A stretch of 64,000 bases of DNA from Nocardioides sp. W7 (GTDB taxonomy: Bacteria; Actinomycetota; Actinomycetes; Propionibacteriales; Nocardioidaceae): NCBI RefSeq assembly GCF_022919075.1, contig NZ_CP095078.1, positions 4,278,001-4,342,000 of the forward strand. Reading direction: 5' to 3'. The notes under the pieces were generated by a model. That model ran no database searches, was not told the DNA's origin, and saw only the letters and a list, made by a program, of their open reading frames with translations. Below are positions 1 through 7,093 of the stretch, piece by piece. The position numbers and the translations under genes are program-made. Numbering within the stretch: the stretch's first letter is position 1; each line of letters starts with the position of its first letter.

Positions 1-375
1 GAGCTCGACCTCGACGCTGCCGCTGACGTGGGTGCCCAGCGCGTTGTCGCCGCGCACGTCGACCGAGACCCGGCCGTCCTCGACGGACGCGACCGTGCCG
101 GTCAGCGTCATCGTGTCGCCGGGGTAGTTCGGCGCCCCGAGCCGGATCCGCACCCGCTTGACGACGGCGGCGGGACCGGCCCAGGAGGTGACGTAGCGGT
201 CCACCAGGCCGTTGGTGGTCAGGATGTTCATGAAGACGTCCTTCGAGCCACGGGCCACGGCCAGGTCGGGGTCGTGGTGCACGTCCTGGTAGTCGCGCGA
301 GGCGATGGCCGAGGCCACGATCATCGTGCGGGTCAGCGGGATCTCCAGCGGGGGCAGCTGGTCGCCGACCTTCAC
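1..375 (-). CDS. chsH1: MaoC-like enoyl-CoA hydratase subunit ChsH1 (3' end cut by window)
   Basis: Single-hotdog MaoC protein of about 125 visible residues. It closely resembles mycobacterial ChsH1 (about 129 aa), so only the last few residues fall outside the window. ChsH1 pairs with ChsH2 to hydrate the 3-carbon steroid side-chain enoyl-CoA. The catalytic Asp/His segment RDYQDVHHDPD is present, as is the family segment GSKDVFMNILT. The GTG start overlaps the chsE1 stop (GTGA), indicating translational coupling. It is the last visible gene of chsE2-chsH2-chsE1-chsH1. In mycobacteria ltp2 follows, and it would be expected just beyond the left edge. Confidence 0.9.
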   Translation of the reverse strand, partial: MKVGDQLPPLEIPLTRTMIVASAIASRDYQDVHHDPDLAVARGSKDVFMNILTTNGLVDRYVTSWAGPAAVVKRVRIRLGAPNYPGDTMTLTGTVASVEDGRVSVDVRGDNALGTHVSGSVEVEL

Positions 376-1499
376 GACACGACCTCCTCGACGACCAGCC
401 GGGCGCCGAGGTCGGCGAGCACGGAGGCCGGGGAGCCCAGGGTGCCGGCGAGCTGGCGGCCCCACAGGAAGTGGCGGTGCACGGGGTAGTCGACGTCGAC
501 GCCGATGCCGCCGTGCACGTGCTGGACGCGGTGCACGACGTCGAGCCCGGCCTGGGCACGCCACCACGACGCGACCTGGACGGCCCGGTCGACGCCGTCG
601 ATCCCGGCGCCGACCCCATCGGCGACCTCGTCGACGGCCTGCACGGCCTGCCACAGGGTCACCCGCATGGCGTCGATGTCGATCCAGCAGTCGGCGAGCT
701 GGTGCTGCAGCGACTGGAAGGTGGCCAGCGGCCGGCCGAACTGCTCGCGACCGGAGGTGTAGGTCCCGGCGAGGCGCAGCGCGCCGTCGGCGACACCGAC
801 CTGGAGCGCGGCCAGGGCCACCGCCGCGGCCCGCAGGGTGTCGGCGAGCGCCTCTCCCCCGCCGACCTGGCGCGCGACGGCGCCGTCCAGGACGAGCTCC
901 CCGGCGATGTCGTGGCTCGTGGTGTCGGTGCGCTGCCAGGTCGTGCCGGCGCCCTCACGGGGCAGCACGAACAGGGCCGGGCCCTCGGGACCGGTCGCGG
1001 AGACGAGCACGTGCTCGGCACCGGCGTACGACGGCACGGCGGCCTTCACGCCGCTCAGCCGCCAGCCGTCCGCGCCCCGGGTGGCCTGGCACGCGGGCTG
1101 CGCGGGCGGGCGGGCGTCGTACTCCTCGAGCGCGAGGGTGAGCCGGAGGCTGCCGTCCGCGGCACCCGGGAGGAGCTCGGCGCGCAGCGCGTCGTCACCG
1201 TGGCGGGCGACGGCCCACGCGGCGACCGCGTGCGACCACAGCGGGACCGGGGCGACGTGGCGCCCCTGCTCCTCCAGGACCACGGCCAGCGCGGCCAGGC
1301 CGAGGCCGGCGCCGCCGTCGGCCTCCGGCAGCGCGAGACCGAGGAGGCCGGCCTTGCCGAGCTCGTGCCACAGGTCCTCGTCGACCCGGGAGGGCGTCGA
1401 CTCGACGGCGCGGACGCGGTCGGTGGTGGCCCGGTCGTCGAGGATGGTGCGGGCCAGCTCGGCGACGGCGAGCTGGTCCTCGTCCAGGGTGAAGTCCAC
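372..1499 (-). CDS. chsE1: Acyl-CoA dehydrogenase subunit ChsE1 (FadE28-like)
   Basis: 375 aa, GTG start. It resembles FadE28/ChsE1, the partner of ChsE2 in the alpha2beta2 acyl-CoA dehydrogenase that oxidises the 3-carbon (C22) side chain of steroid-CoA. Supporting segments are the N-terminal MDFTLDEDQ, the FAD-contact stretch GREQFGRPLATFQ, and a C-terminal HVHGGIGVDVDYPVHR closely matching FadE28. ChsE-type enzymes carry one active site per heterodimer, and the FadE28 subunit is normally not the one supplying the catalytic glutamate. The gene lies between chsH2 and chsH1, overlapping chsH1 by 4 nt. Confidence 0.9.
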   Translation of the reverse strand: MDFTLDEDQLAVAELARTILDDRATTDRVRAVESTPSRVDEDLWHELGKAGLLGLALPEADGGAGLGLAALAVVLEEQGRHVAPVPLWSHAVAAWAVARHGDDALRAELLPGAADGSLRLTLALEEYDARPPAQPACQATRGADGWRLSGVKAAVPSYAGAEHVLVSATGPEGPALFVLPREGAGTTWQRTDTTSHDIAGELVLDGAVARQVGGGEALADTLRAAAVALAALQVGVADGALRLAGTYTSGREQFGRPLATFQSLQHQLADCWIDIDAMRVTLWQAVQAVDEVADGVGAGIDGVDRAVQVASWWRAQAGLDVVHRVQHVHGGIGVDVDYPVHRHFLWGRQLAGTLGSPASVLADLGARLVVEEVVS

Positions 1500-1509
1500 G
1501 GGAGGCTCC

Positions 1510-2466
1510 TCAGGCGGGATCGGTGACGGGGCGGAAGAGCGGGAGGGTCAGCTCGGAGTCGGCGTCGTGCCAGGCGACCTCGAGCGGCATGCCGATGACG
1601 ACGTCCTCGGGGCTGACACCGGTGAGGTTGGTGATCAGCCGGGTGCCCTCGTCGAGCTCGACCAACGCGATCAGCAGCGGGAAGTCGAACGCGGGGTGCC
1701 GCGGGTGGTGGGCGACGACGTAGGAGTAGAGCGTGCCGCGGCCGGAGGCCTCGACGGTGTCCCACTCGAAGGACTGGCACTCCGGGCAGCAGGGGCCGGG
1801 CGGGTGCCGCAGCGTGCCGCACTGCGCGCAGCGCTGCACGACCAGCCGGCGCTCCCGGGCGGCCTCGAACCAGAAGGCGTTGTCGAGGTTGACCGCCGGC
1901 CGGGGCCGGAGCGGCTTCGCCGGGGCCTCCTCGGCGGCGGGCTTGGGCTTGAAGCGCAGCGTGCGCCAGCGCTGGGTGGCGACGACCTCGCCGTCGGCGT
2001 CGCGGTAGGTCTTCAGCGTGGTCACGAACCGGCCGACACCGAGCCCGGTGGTCTTGTCCGGCGAGATCGCCTCGACGACCTCCTCGACGCTGACGTGGTC
2101 GCCCGGCACCAGCTCGCGGACGAACTCCAGGTCGGAGTCGGTGGCCACCACCGAGCTGTAGCCGCCCTCGGCCAGCAGGTCGACGAGCTCGTCGAAGGAC
2201 GACGGCTCGGCACTGGGCGCGACCGACGCGGCGTACCCGCGCATGGTCCAGGCCTGCACCATCGTCGCCGGGGCGACGACCCCGGGGCGACCGGCGGCTC
2301 GCGCGGCGTCGTCCGAGACGTAGACGGGGCTCTCGTCGCCCATCGCCTCGACCCAGTGCCGGATCATCGGCTGGTTGACCGGGTCCGTGGCCGGGCGGCG
2401 CTCGACGAGCACCCGGCCGACGAACGCCGACAGCCGCTGCTCGAAGGCCTCGTCCGTCCCGCTCAC
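1510..2466 (-). CDS. chsH2: ChsH2: MaoC hydratase fused to a DUF35 OB-fold/zinc-ribbon domain
   Basis: 318 aa. The GTG start overlaps the chsE2 stop (GTGA); a longer reading upstream is only shadow sequence. Residues about 1-170 are a hotdog domain and about 180-318 a DUF35 module. The DUF35 rubredoxin-like zinc ribbon is visible as CAQC followed by CPEC, and its OB-fold half contains the family stretch GRGTLYSYVV. In Mycobacterium, ChsH2 joins ChsH1 to make the hydratase and its DUF35 domain docks the retro-aldolase Ltp2. The order chsE2-chsH2-chsE1-chsH1 differs slightly from the mycobacterial igr operon, where the two dehydrogenase genes are adjacent. Confidence 0.9.
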   Translation of the reverse strand: MSGTDEAFEQRLSAFVGRVLVERRPATDPVNQPMIRHWVEAMGDESPVYVSDDAARAAGRPGVVAPATMVQAWTMRGYAASVAPSAEPSSFDELVDLLAEGGYSSVVATDSDLEFVRELVPGDHVSVEEVVEAISPDKTTGLGVGRFVTTLKTYRDADGEVVATQRWRTLRFKPKPAAEEAPAKPLRPRPAVNLDNAFWFEAARERRLVVQRCAQCGTLRHPPGPCCPECQSFEWDTVEASGRGTLYSYVVAHHPRHPAFDFPLLIALVELDEGTRLITNLTGVSPEDVVIGMPLEVAWHDADSELTLPLFRPVTDPA

Positions 2467-3623
2467 CGCTTCGCCCTCGGCAGGCCGAGGCCCTGGGTGG
2501 CGACCATGTCGCGCAGCACGTCGTTCACGCCGCCGCCGAAGGTGTTGACGATGCCCTGCCGCGAGAGCTGCTCCACCTGGCCGGCGAGTACGGCGCCGGC
2601 CGAGCCCGTGCGGATCCGCCCTGCGGCGCCGAGCACCTGGCTCAGGCTGCGCTGGACGTCGATGTGGGTCTCGGTGCCGTAGGTCTTGGCCGCACCGGCT
2701 GTGACACCGGTGAGGGTGCCGTCGCCGACCGCGGCGGTCATCTTCCAGTTCATCAGCCGCATCGCCTCGAGCTTGGCGTAGCTGCGGGCCAGCTCCTGCT
2801 GCACCCACGGCTGCTCGATGACGCCGGTCTCCTTGGCCCAGGCCAGGGTGTGCTCCCACAGCTGGGTCATCCGGCCGCCGAGCGCTGCCAGACCCACCCG
2901 CTCGTGGTTGAGCTGGGCGGTGAGCAGCCGCCAGCCACCGTCGACCTCGCCGACGACGCTGCCGGCGGGCACCCGGATGTTGGAGTAGTACGTCGCCGTC
3001 ACCATCATGCCGCCGACCGCCTGGATCGGGCTCCACGTGTAGCCCGGGTCGTCGCACGGCACGATCAGGATCGAGATCCCCTTGTGCTTGGGCGCGTCGG
3101 GGTCGGTGCGGACCGCGAGCCAGACGTAGTGGGCGGTGTTGCCGCCGGTGGTGAAGATCTTGCTGCCGTCGACGACGAAGTCGTCGCCGTCCCGGACCGC
3201 GCGCGTGCGCAGCGAGGCCAGGTCGGTGCCGGCCTCGGGCTCGGTGTAGCCGATGGCGAAGATGATGTCCCCGGCGAGGATCCCCGGCAGGTAGGCCTGC
3301 TTCTGCTCCTCGGTGCCGTACTCCATCAGCGTCGGGCCGACGGTGTTGACGGTGACGAACGGGAACGGCAGGCCGGCGCGCTGGATCTCGTCGAAGAAGA
3401 CGTACTGCTCCTCGATCGAGCGGCCCTGACCGCCGTACTCCTTCGGCCAGCCGACTCCGAGCCAGCCGTCGCGGCCGAGCATCTTCACGACCTCGCGGAA
3501 GCGGTCGCCGCCGGCGCCCGCCTCACCGACCTCGCGGCGCTCGTCCTCGGGAAGCAGCCCGGCGAAGTACGTCCGCAGCTCCTTGCGCAGCTGCAGCTGG
3601 GCCGGTGTCTCCCGCAGGTCCAT
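2463..3623 (-). CDS. chsE2: Acyl-CoA dehydrogenase subunit ChsE2 (FadE29-like)
   Basis: 386 aa, the length of FadE29, and recognisably similar along its full length: GWLGVGWPKEYGGQG near residue 55, FAIGYTEPEAGTDLASLR near 120, FTTGGNTAHYVWLA, and a C-terminal FGGGVNDVLRDM. The NHERV motif carries the probable catalytic glutamate. With ChsE1 it oxidises the propionyl side chain of 3-oxo-steroid-CoA in the last beta-oxidation cycle. It is first in its operon. A candidate regulon site (3788-3802) and a TACGGT -10 (minus strand, 3751-3756) lie upstream, predicting an untranslated leader of about 120 nt. Confidence 0.92.
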   Translation of the reverse strand: MDLRETPAQLQLRKELRTYFAGLLPEDERREVGEAGAGGDRFREVVKMLGRDGWLGVGWPKEYGGQGRSIEEQYVFFDEIQRAGLPFPFVTVNTVGPTLMEYGTEEQKQAYLPGILAGDIIFAIGYTEPEAGTDLASLRTRAVRDGDDFVVDGSKIFTTGGNTAHYVWLAVRTDPDAPKHKGISILIVPCDDPGYTWSPIQAVGGMMVTATYYSNIRVPAGSVVGEVDGGWRLLTAQLNHERVGLAALGGRMTQLWEHTLAWAKETGVIEQPWVQQELARSYAKLEAMRLMNWKMTAAVGDGTLTGVTAGAAKTYGTETHIDVQRSLSQVLGAAGRIRTGSAGAVLAGQVEQLSRQGIVNTFGGGVNDVLRDMVATQGLGLPRAKR

Positions 3624-3787
3624 GGGGCTCCTCTGGATGCTCGGTGGTCGGTGCTCGTGGCGGGGCAGCCGTCCGGCAGGGCGGGACGGCGTACGGCCGC
3701 GACGTGGCGGCCGGCGACGTCGCGGGTCACCAGCGATCGGTCGCGCTTCGACCGTAGCGAGCCGGCCCCGACTACGCCCCTCGGTGA

Positions 3788-3802
3788 TCCCGCTGGCTGG
3801 GA
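3788..3802. promoter_or_regulatory. Candidate steroid-regulon palindrome upstream of chsE2
   Basis: TCCCGCTGGCTGGGA is a degenerate copy of the 15-bp palindrome found throughout the locus; the outer TCCC/GGGA arms are intact. Its centre is 44 bp upstream of the last base of TACGGT (minus strand, 3751-3756), the same geometry as at the perfect sites. The sequence match alone would be weak; the spacing is the main support. Confidence 0.55.
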
Positions 3803-3821
3803 GCCGGGGCCACGTCGGGGG

Positions 3822-5246
3822 TCAGTAGCCCGGTGCCCGACGCTCCCAGGGGGCGGCCTGCTCGACCTGGGTCGCCAGCGACAGCAGCAACCCCTCCCCG
3901 CCCAGATCGGCGGCGACCTGGACCCCGATCGGCAGCCCGCGCGCGTCGTTGCCGAGAGGCAGCGACATCGCCGGCTGACCGGTCAGGTTGAAGACGCTGG
4001 TGAACGCCGCGAAGCGGCCGGCGTGCTCCCAGATCGTCTCGGGGCGCGTCGTGTCCAGGGTGCCGAGCGGCGGCACCGGCTCGGCCAGCGTCGGGGTCAG
4101 GAGCACGTCGTAGGTGCGCAGCTGCCGGCCCAGCCGCCAGCCCACGCGCTGCGCGGTCTCCATCGCCCGGGTCACGTCGGGGCCGCTCAGCGAGGAGCTG
4201 TAGTGCTCGTAGAGGATCCGGCTGAACGGCTCCAGGTCGTCCTCGCGCAGCTCCCGCCCCAGGACGGCGAGCCGGGCGTCGACGGCGGCCGCGAACCCGG
4301 AGCCCATCAGCACCGCTCCCCCGCCCTGGGACTCCTCGAGGACGTAGTCGAGGGTGGTCTCGACGATCTCGTGGCCGAGGTCGGCGAGCAGATCGGCGGC
4401 CCGTCTCAGGACGGCGAGCACCTCCGCGGAGGCCTCCGCCCCGTCGCCCGGCGCGGTGGCCAGCCCGACCCGCAGCCGGCCCGGTGCCCGCGCGGCGAGC
4501 TCGACGAACGGCGCCTCCGGTGTCGGCGCCGCGAACGCGTCGCCGGGCAGCGAGCCGTGGGACACGTCGAGCAGCAGCGCACTGTCGCGCACCGTCGTGG
4601 TCAGCGCGTGGTGCACGCTCACCGGCCCCGCGAGCAGGCTGGGGTACGGCGCCGGGCTGACCCGGCCCCGTCCCGGCTTGAGCCCGAACAGCCCGTTCAT
4701 CGACGCCGGGATCCTGATCGAGCCGCCCCCGTCGCTGGCCGTGGCCACCGGCACCATCCCGGTCGCGACGGCGACCGCGGAGCCACCGCTGGAGCCACCG
4801 GGCGAGCACTCGAGGTCACGCGGGTTGCGGCACGGGCCGAAGAGCTGGCCCTCGGTGCTCGCGTTCAGGCCGAACTCGGGCACGTTGGTGGTGCCGAGCA
4901 CGACCGCGCCCGCGGCCCGGTAGCGGCGTACGAGCTCGCTGTCCTCGTCCGGGACGAGGTCGGCGAACAGCCGGCTGCCCCGCGTCGAGGGCAGGCCGGC
5001 GACATCGGCGTACAGGTCCTTGATCAGCACCGGTACGCCGCGCAGTGGCCCGTCGGGCAGACCCGCGTCGACCTCGGCGAGCGCCTGCTCGAAGCGCTCG
5101 TGCGCGATCGCGTTGAGCGCCGGATCGTGGCGCTCGATCCGGCTGATCGACTCCTCGACGACCTCCCGCGCGCCGATCTCGCCGGCGCGCAGTGCGGCGG
5201 CGAGCCCGGTGGCGTCGAGGCGGTCGAGCGGGTGCTCGCTGGGCAC
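3822..5246 (-). CDS. Amidase-signature family hydrolase
   Basis: 474 aa from a GTG 8 nt after the preceding stop; an upstream in-frame ATG would overlap that gene. It is an amidase-signature (AS) enzyme with the full Lys-cisSer-Ser triad visible: Lys76 in VLIKDLYAD, Ser152 in PGGSSGGSA and Ser176 in DGGGSIRIP. The 24-residue serine spacing matches fatty-acid amide hydrolase. No signal peptide, so cytoplasmic. It is the last gene of the liv-type transporter operon, whose promoter carries the steroid-regulon palindrome. I infer, without proof, that it hydrolyses an amide on an imported compound, for example an amino-acid-conjugated steroid acid. The substrate cannot be read from sequence. Confidence 0.85.
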   Translation of the reverse strand: MPSEHPLDRLDATGLAAALRAGEIGAREVVEESISRIERHDPALNAIAHERFEQALAEVDAGLPDGPLRGVPVLIKDLYADVAGLPSTRGSRLFADLVPDEDSELVRRYRAAGAVVLGTTNVPEFGLNASTEGQLFGPCRNPRDLECSPGGSSGGSAVAVATGMVPVATASDGGGSIRIPASMNGLFGLKPGRGRVSPAPYPSLLAGPVSVHHALTTTVRDSALLLDVSHGSLPGDAFAAPTPEAPFVELAARAPGRLRVGLATAPGDGAEASAEVLAVLRRAADLLADLGHEIVETTLDYVLEESQGGGAVLMGSGFAAAVDARLAVLGRELREDDLEPFSRILYEHYSSSLSGPDVTRAMETAQRVGWRLGRQLRTYDVLLTPTLAEPVPPLGTLDTTRPETIWEHAGRFAAFTSVFNLTGQPAMSLPLGNDARGLPIGVQVAADLGGEGLLLSLATQVEQAAPWERRAPGY

Positions 5247-5254
5247 CGGTCCGG

Positions 5255-5608
5255 CTACCCGCGCTCGCGCAGGGCGGCGTCGATCTGGTCGGTCTGCGCC
5301 TGCCCCTCGACGAGCTGGCGCAGCAGCCACAGCCGCAGCACCCGGGCCAGAGCGGTCGCGACGTAGAGGGCCGCGCCGATGCCGATCAGGCCCAGGAACG
5401 CCACGGCGAGGATCAGGCTGGACAGGATGTCGCGGGTGTCCGACTGTCCCCCGGAGGCGTTGTAGGCGACGAAGGCGCCGATCGCGCCGCCGATCATCAG
5501 CAGGATGCCGACGATCCGCACGGGGCCGTCGGACTTCGAGCTGTCGGCCTTCAGCTTGTGGCCGGCCACCTCGTTGTGGAACTCGGTGCGGCGTTCTTCG
5601 GTGAGCAT
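5255..5608 (-). CDS. Small membrane protein of unknown function
   Basis: 117 aa from an ATG that directly follows the livF stop (TGACATG). A charged N-terminus of about 35 residues (MLTEERRTEFHNEVAGHKLK) is followed by two hydrophobic segments, about residues 38-56 and 70-92, then a C-terminal amphipathic tail rich in Leu and Arg. I do not recognise the family. Tight packing between livF and the amidase gene places it in the transporter operon. It could be a small accessory subunit of the importer, but nothing in the sequence proves it. Confidence 0.7.
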   Translation of the reverse strand: MLTEERRTEFHNEVAGHKLKADSSKSDGPVRIVGILLMIGGAIGAFVAYNASGGQSDTRDILSSLILAVAFLGLIGIGAALYVATALARVLRLWLLRQLVEGQAQTDQIDAALRERG

Positions 5609-5609
5609 G

Positions 5610-6353
5610 TCAGCCTCCCAGGTAGGTGGTGGAGAGTTCGTCTTCGATCTCGGCAGGGCGTCCGACCCTGACGACGCGGCCACCGAGCATCAGGGCCGCG
5701 GTGTCGGCGATGGGCAGTACGACGCGTGCGAACTGCTCGGCGACGAGGATGGAGATGCCCTCGGCGGCGAGCTGGCCGACGATCTCGTACATCTGCGAGA
5801 CGATCATCGGCGCGAGGCCCATCGAGAGCTCGTCGAGCAGCAGGACGACGGGGTCGGTCCCGAGCGCCCGGGAGAGCGAGAGCATCTGCTGCTCGCCGCC
5901 GGACATCGAGCCTGCGAGCTGGTTGCGCCGCTCGGACAGCTTGGGGAAGCGGGCGTAGGCCGCCTCCTCGATCTCGGCGAGCTTGCGTCCGGTGCCCGTG
6001 GCGACCCAGAGGTTCTCGCGGACGGTGAGGTTGGCGAAGACTCCGCGACCCTCCGGGATCGAGCAGACGCCGAGCCGGCTGGCCTCGGTGGCGGTGATGC
6101 CGGTGACGTTGCGTCCCGCGATCCGCAGCTCCCCCGAGGTGCTGGGCATCAGGCCGCTGACGATCTTCATGGTCGTGGTCTTGCCGCCGCCGTTGGGGCC
6201 GAGCAGCGCGACCACGGCGCCCGCGGGGACCGTGAGGTCGACGCCCTTGAGCACCTCGATGGCGCCGTAGGCGGCCCGGACGCCGACCAGCTCGACGAGC
6301 GGTTCCTCCGTCGCGGCGGCGCCTGGCGCCGGGGTGGGTTCGGTGACGGTCAC
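5610..6353 (-). CDS. livF: Branched-chain-type ABC transporter ATP-binding protein LivF
   Basis: 247 aa cytoplasmic ATPase of the hydrophobic amino-acid uptake (HAAT) type. Walker A GPNGGGKTT near residue 54, signature MSGGEQQ near 150 and a Walker B ending VVLLLDEL are visible. Canonical LivF reads DEPSLGLAP after Walker B; here it is DELSMGLAP, with Leu replacing Pro, a change unlikely to abolish activity because the catalytic Glu is kept. The start overlaps the livG stop (ATGA). With LivG it powers the fused permease 7080-9371. Steroid-locus context suggests the substrate is a steroid acid or related carboxylate rather than leucine; this is inference. Confidence 0.9.
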   Translation of the reverse strand: MTVTEPTPAPGAAATEEPLVELVGVRAAYGAIEVLKGVDLTVPAGAVVALLGPNGGGKTTTMKIVSGLMPSTSGELRIAGRNVTGITATEASRLGVCSIPEGRGVFANLTVRENLWVATGTGRKLAEIEEAAYARFPKLSERRNQLAGSMSGGEQQMLSLSRALGTDPVVLLLDELSMGLAPMIVSQMYEIVGQLAAEGISILVAEQFARVVLPIADTAALMLGGRVVRVGRPAEIEDELSTTYLGG

Positions 6354-7093
6354 GCCACGACCTCCGATCCGATGTAGGCCTCGATGACCTCGGGCGAGGC
6401 CTGCACCTCGGCCGGCGTGCCCGAGGCGATCAGCACGCCGTGGTCGAGGACGTGGATGCGCGTGCAGAGCCCCATCACGAGCGGCAGGTCGTGCTCCACG
6501 AGGCAGACGCCCAGGCCGTCGTCGGCCAGGCCGCGCAGCATCGCGGCGAACTCCTCGGTCTCCTGCTCGGTCTGGCCGGAGGCCGGCTCGTCGAGCAGCA
6601 GCAGCCGGGGCTGGGTCATCAGCGCACGGGCGACCTCCACGACCCGGGCCCGACCGGTCGGGATGTCCGAGACGTCCCGGTCGGCGATGTCGGTGAGACC
6701 GGTCAGCTCCAGGACCCGGCGGGTCTCCGCCTCCAGGTCGAAGCGGCGGCGGGTGTTGGCCCGCACGATGTCGCCGGCGACCCGGATGTTGTCGCGGACG
6801 CTGAGGGAGAGGAAGAGCTCGAGGCGCTGGAAGGTCCGGGCCATGCCCATCCGGGCGCGCGTCCCCGGCGCGGTCCGGGTGATGTCGGTGCCGCCGAAGA
6901 CGATCCGGCCCGCGTTGGGGCGCTGCATGCCGGTGATGCAGTTGTAGAGGGTCGTCTTGCCGGCGCCGTTGGGCCCGATCAGCCCGGTGACCGCGCCGGC
7001 GCGGATGTCGATGCCGACCTGGTCGACGGCGGTGTTGCCACCGAAGCGGACCACGACGCCGTGGGTCTCGAGCAGGGTCTCAGACGGGGACAT
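6350..7093 (-). CDS. livG: Branched-chain-type ABC transporter ATP-binding protein LivG
   Basis: 247 aa HAAT-type ATPase. Walker A GPNGAGKTT is near residue 39, and Walker B LLLLDEP with a downstream His switch (VEHDLPLV) are intact. The ABC signature is unusual: where LivG proteins normally have LSYGQQR, this one has IPTGRAR before VVEVARAL. The gene overlaps the permease by 14 nt and livF by 4 nt, so all are probably translated together. Degeneration of one signature loop is tolerated in heterodimeric ABC ATPases if the partner LivF is canonical, as here. Confidence 0.88.
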   Translation of the reverse strand: MSPSETLLETHGVVVRFGGNTAVDQVGIDIRAGAVTGLIGPNGAGKTTLYNCITGMQRPNAGRIVFGGTDITRTAPGTRARMGMARTFQRLELFLSLSVRDNIRVAGDIVRANTRRRFDLEAETRRVLELTGLTDIADRDVSDIPTGRARVVEVARALMTQPRLLLLDEPASGQTEQETEEFAAMLRGLADDGLGVCLVEHDLPLVMGLCTRIHVLDHGVLIASGTPAEVQASPEVIEAYIGSEVVA

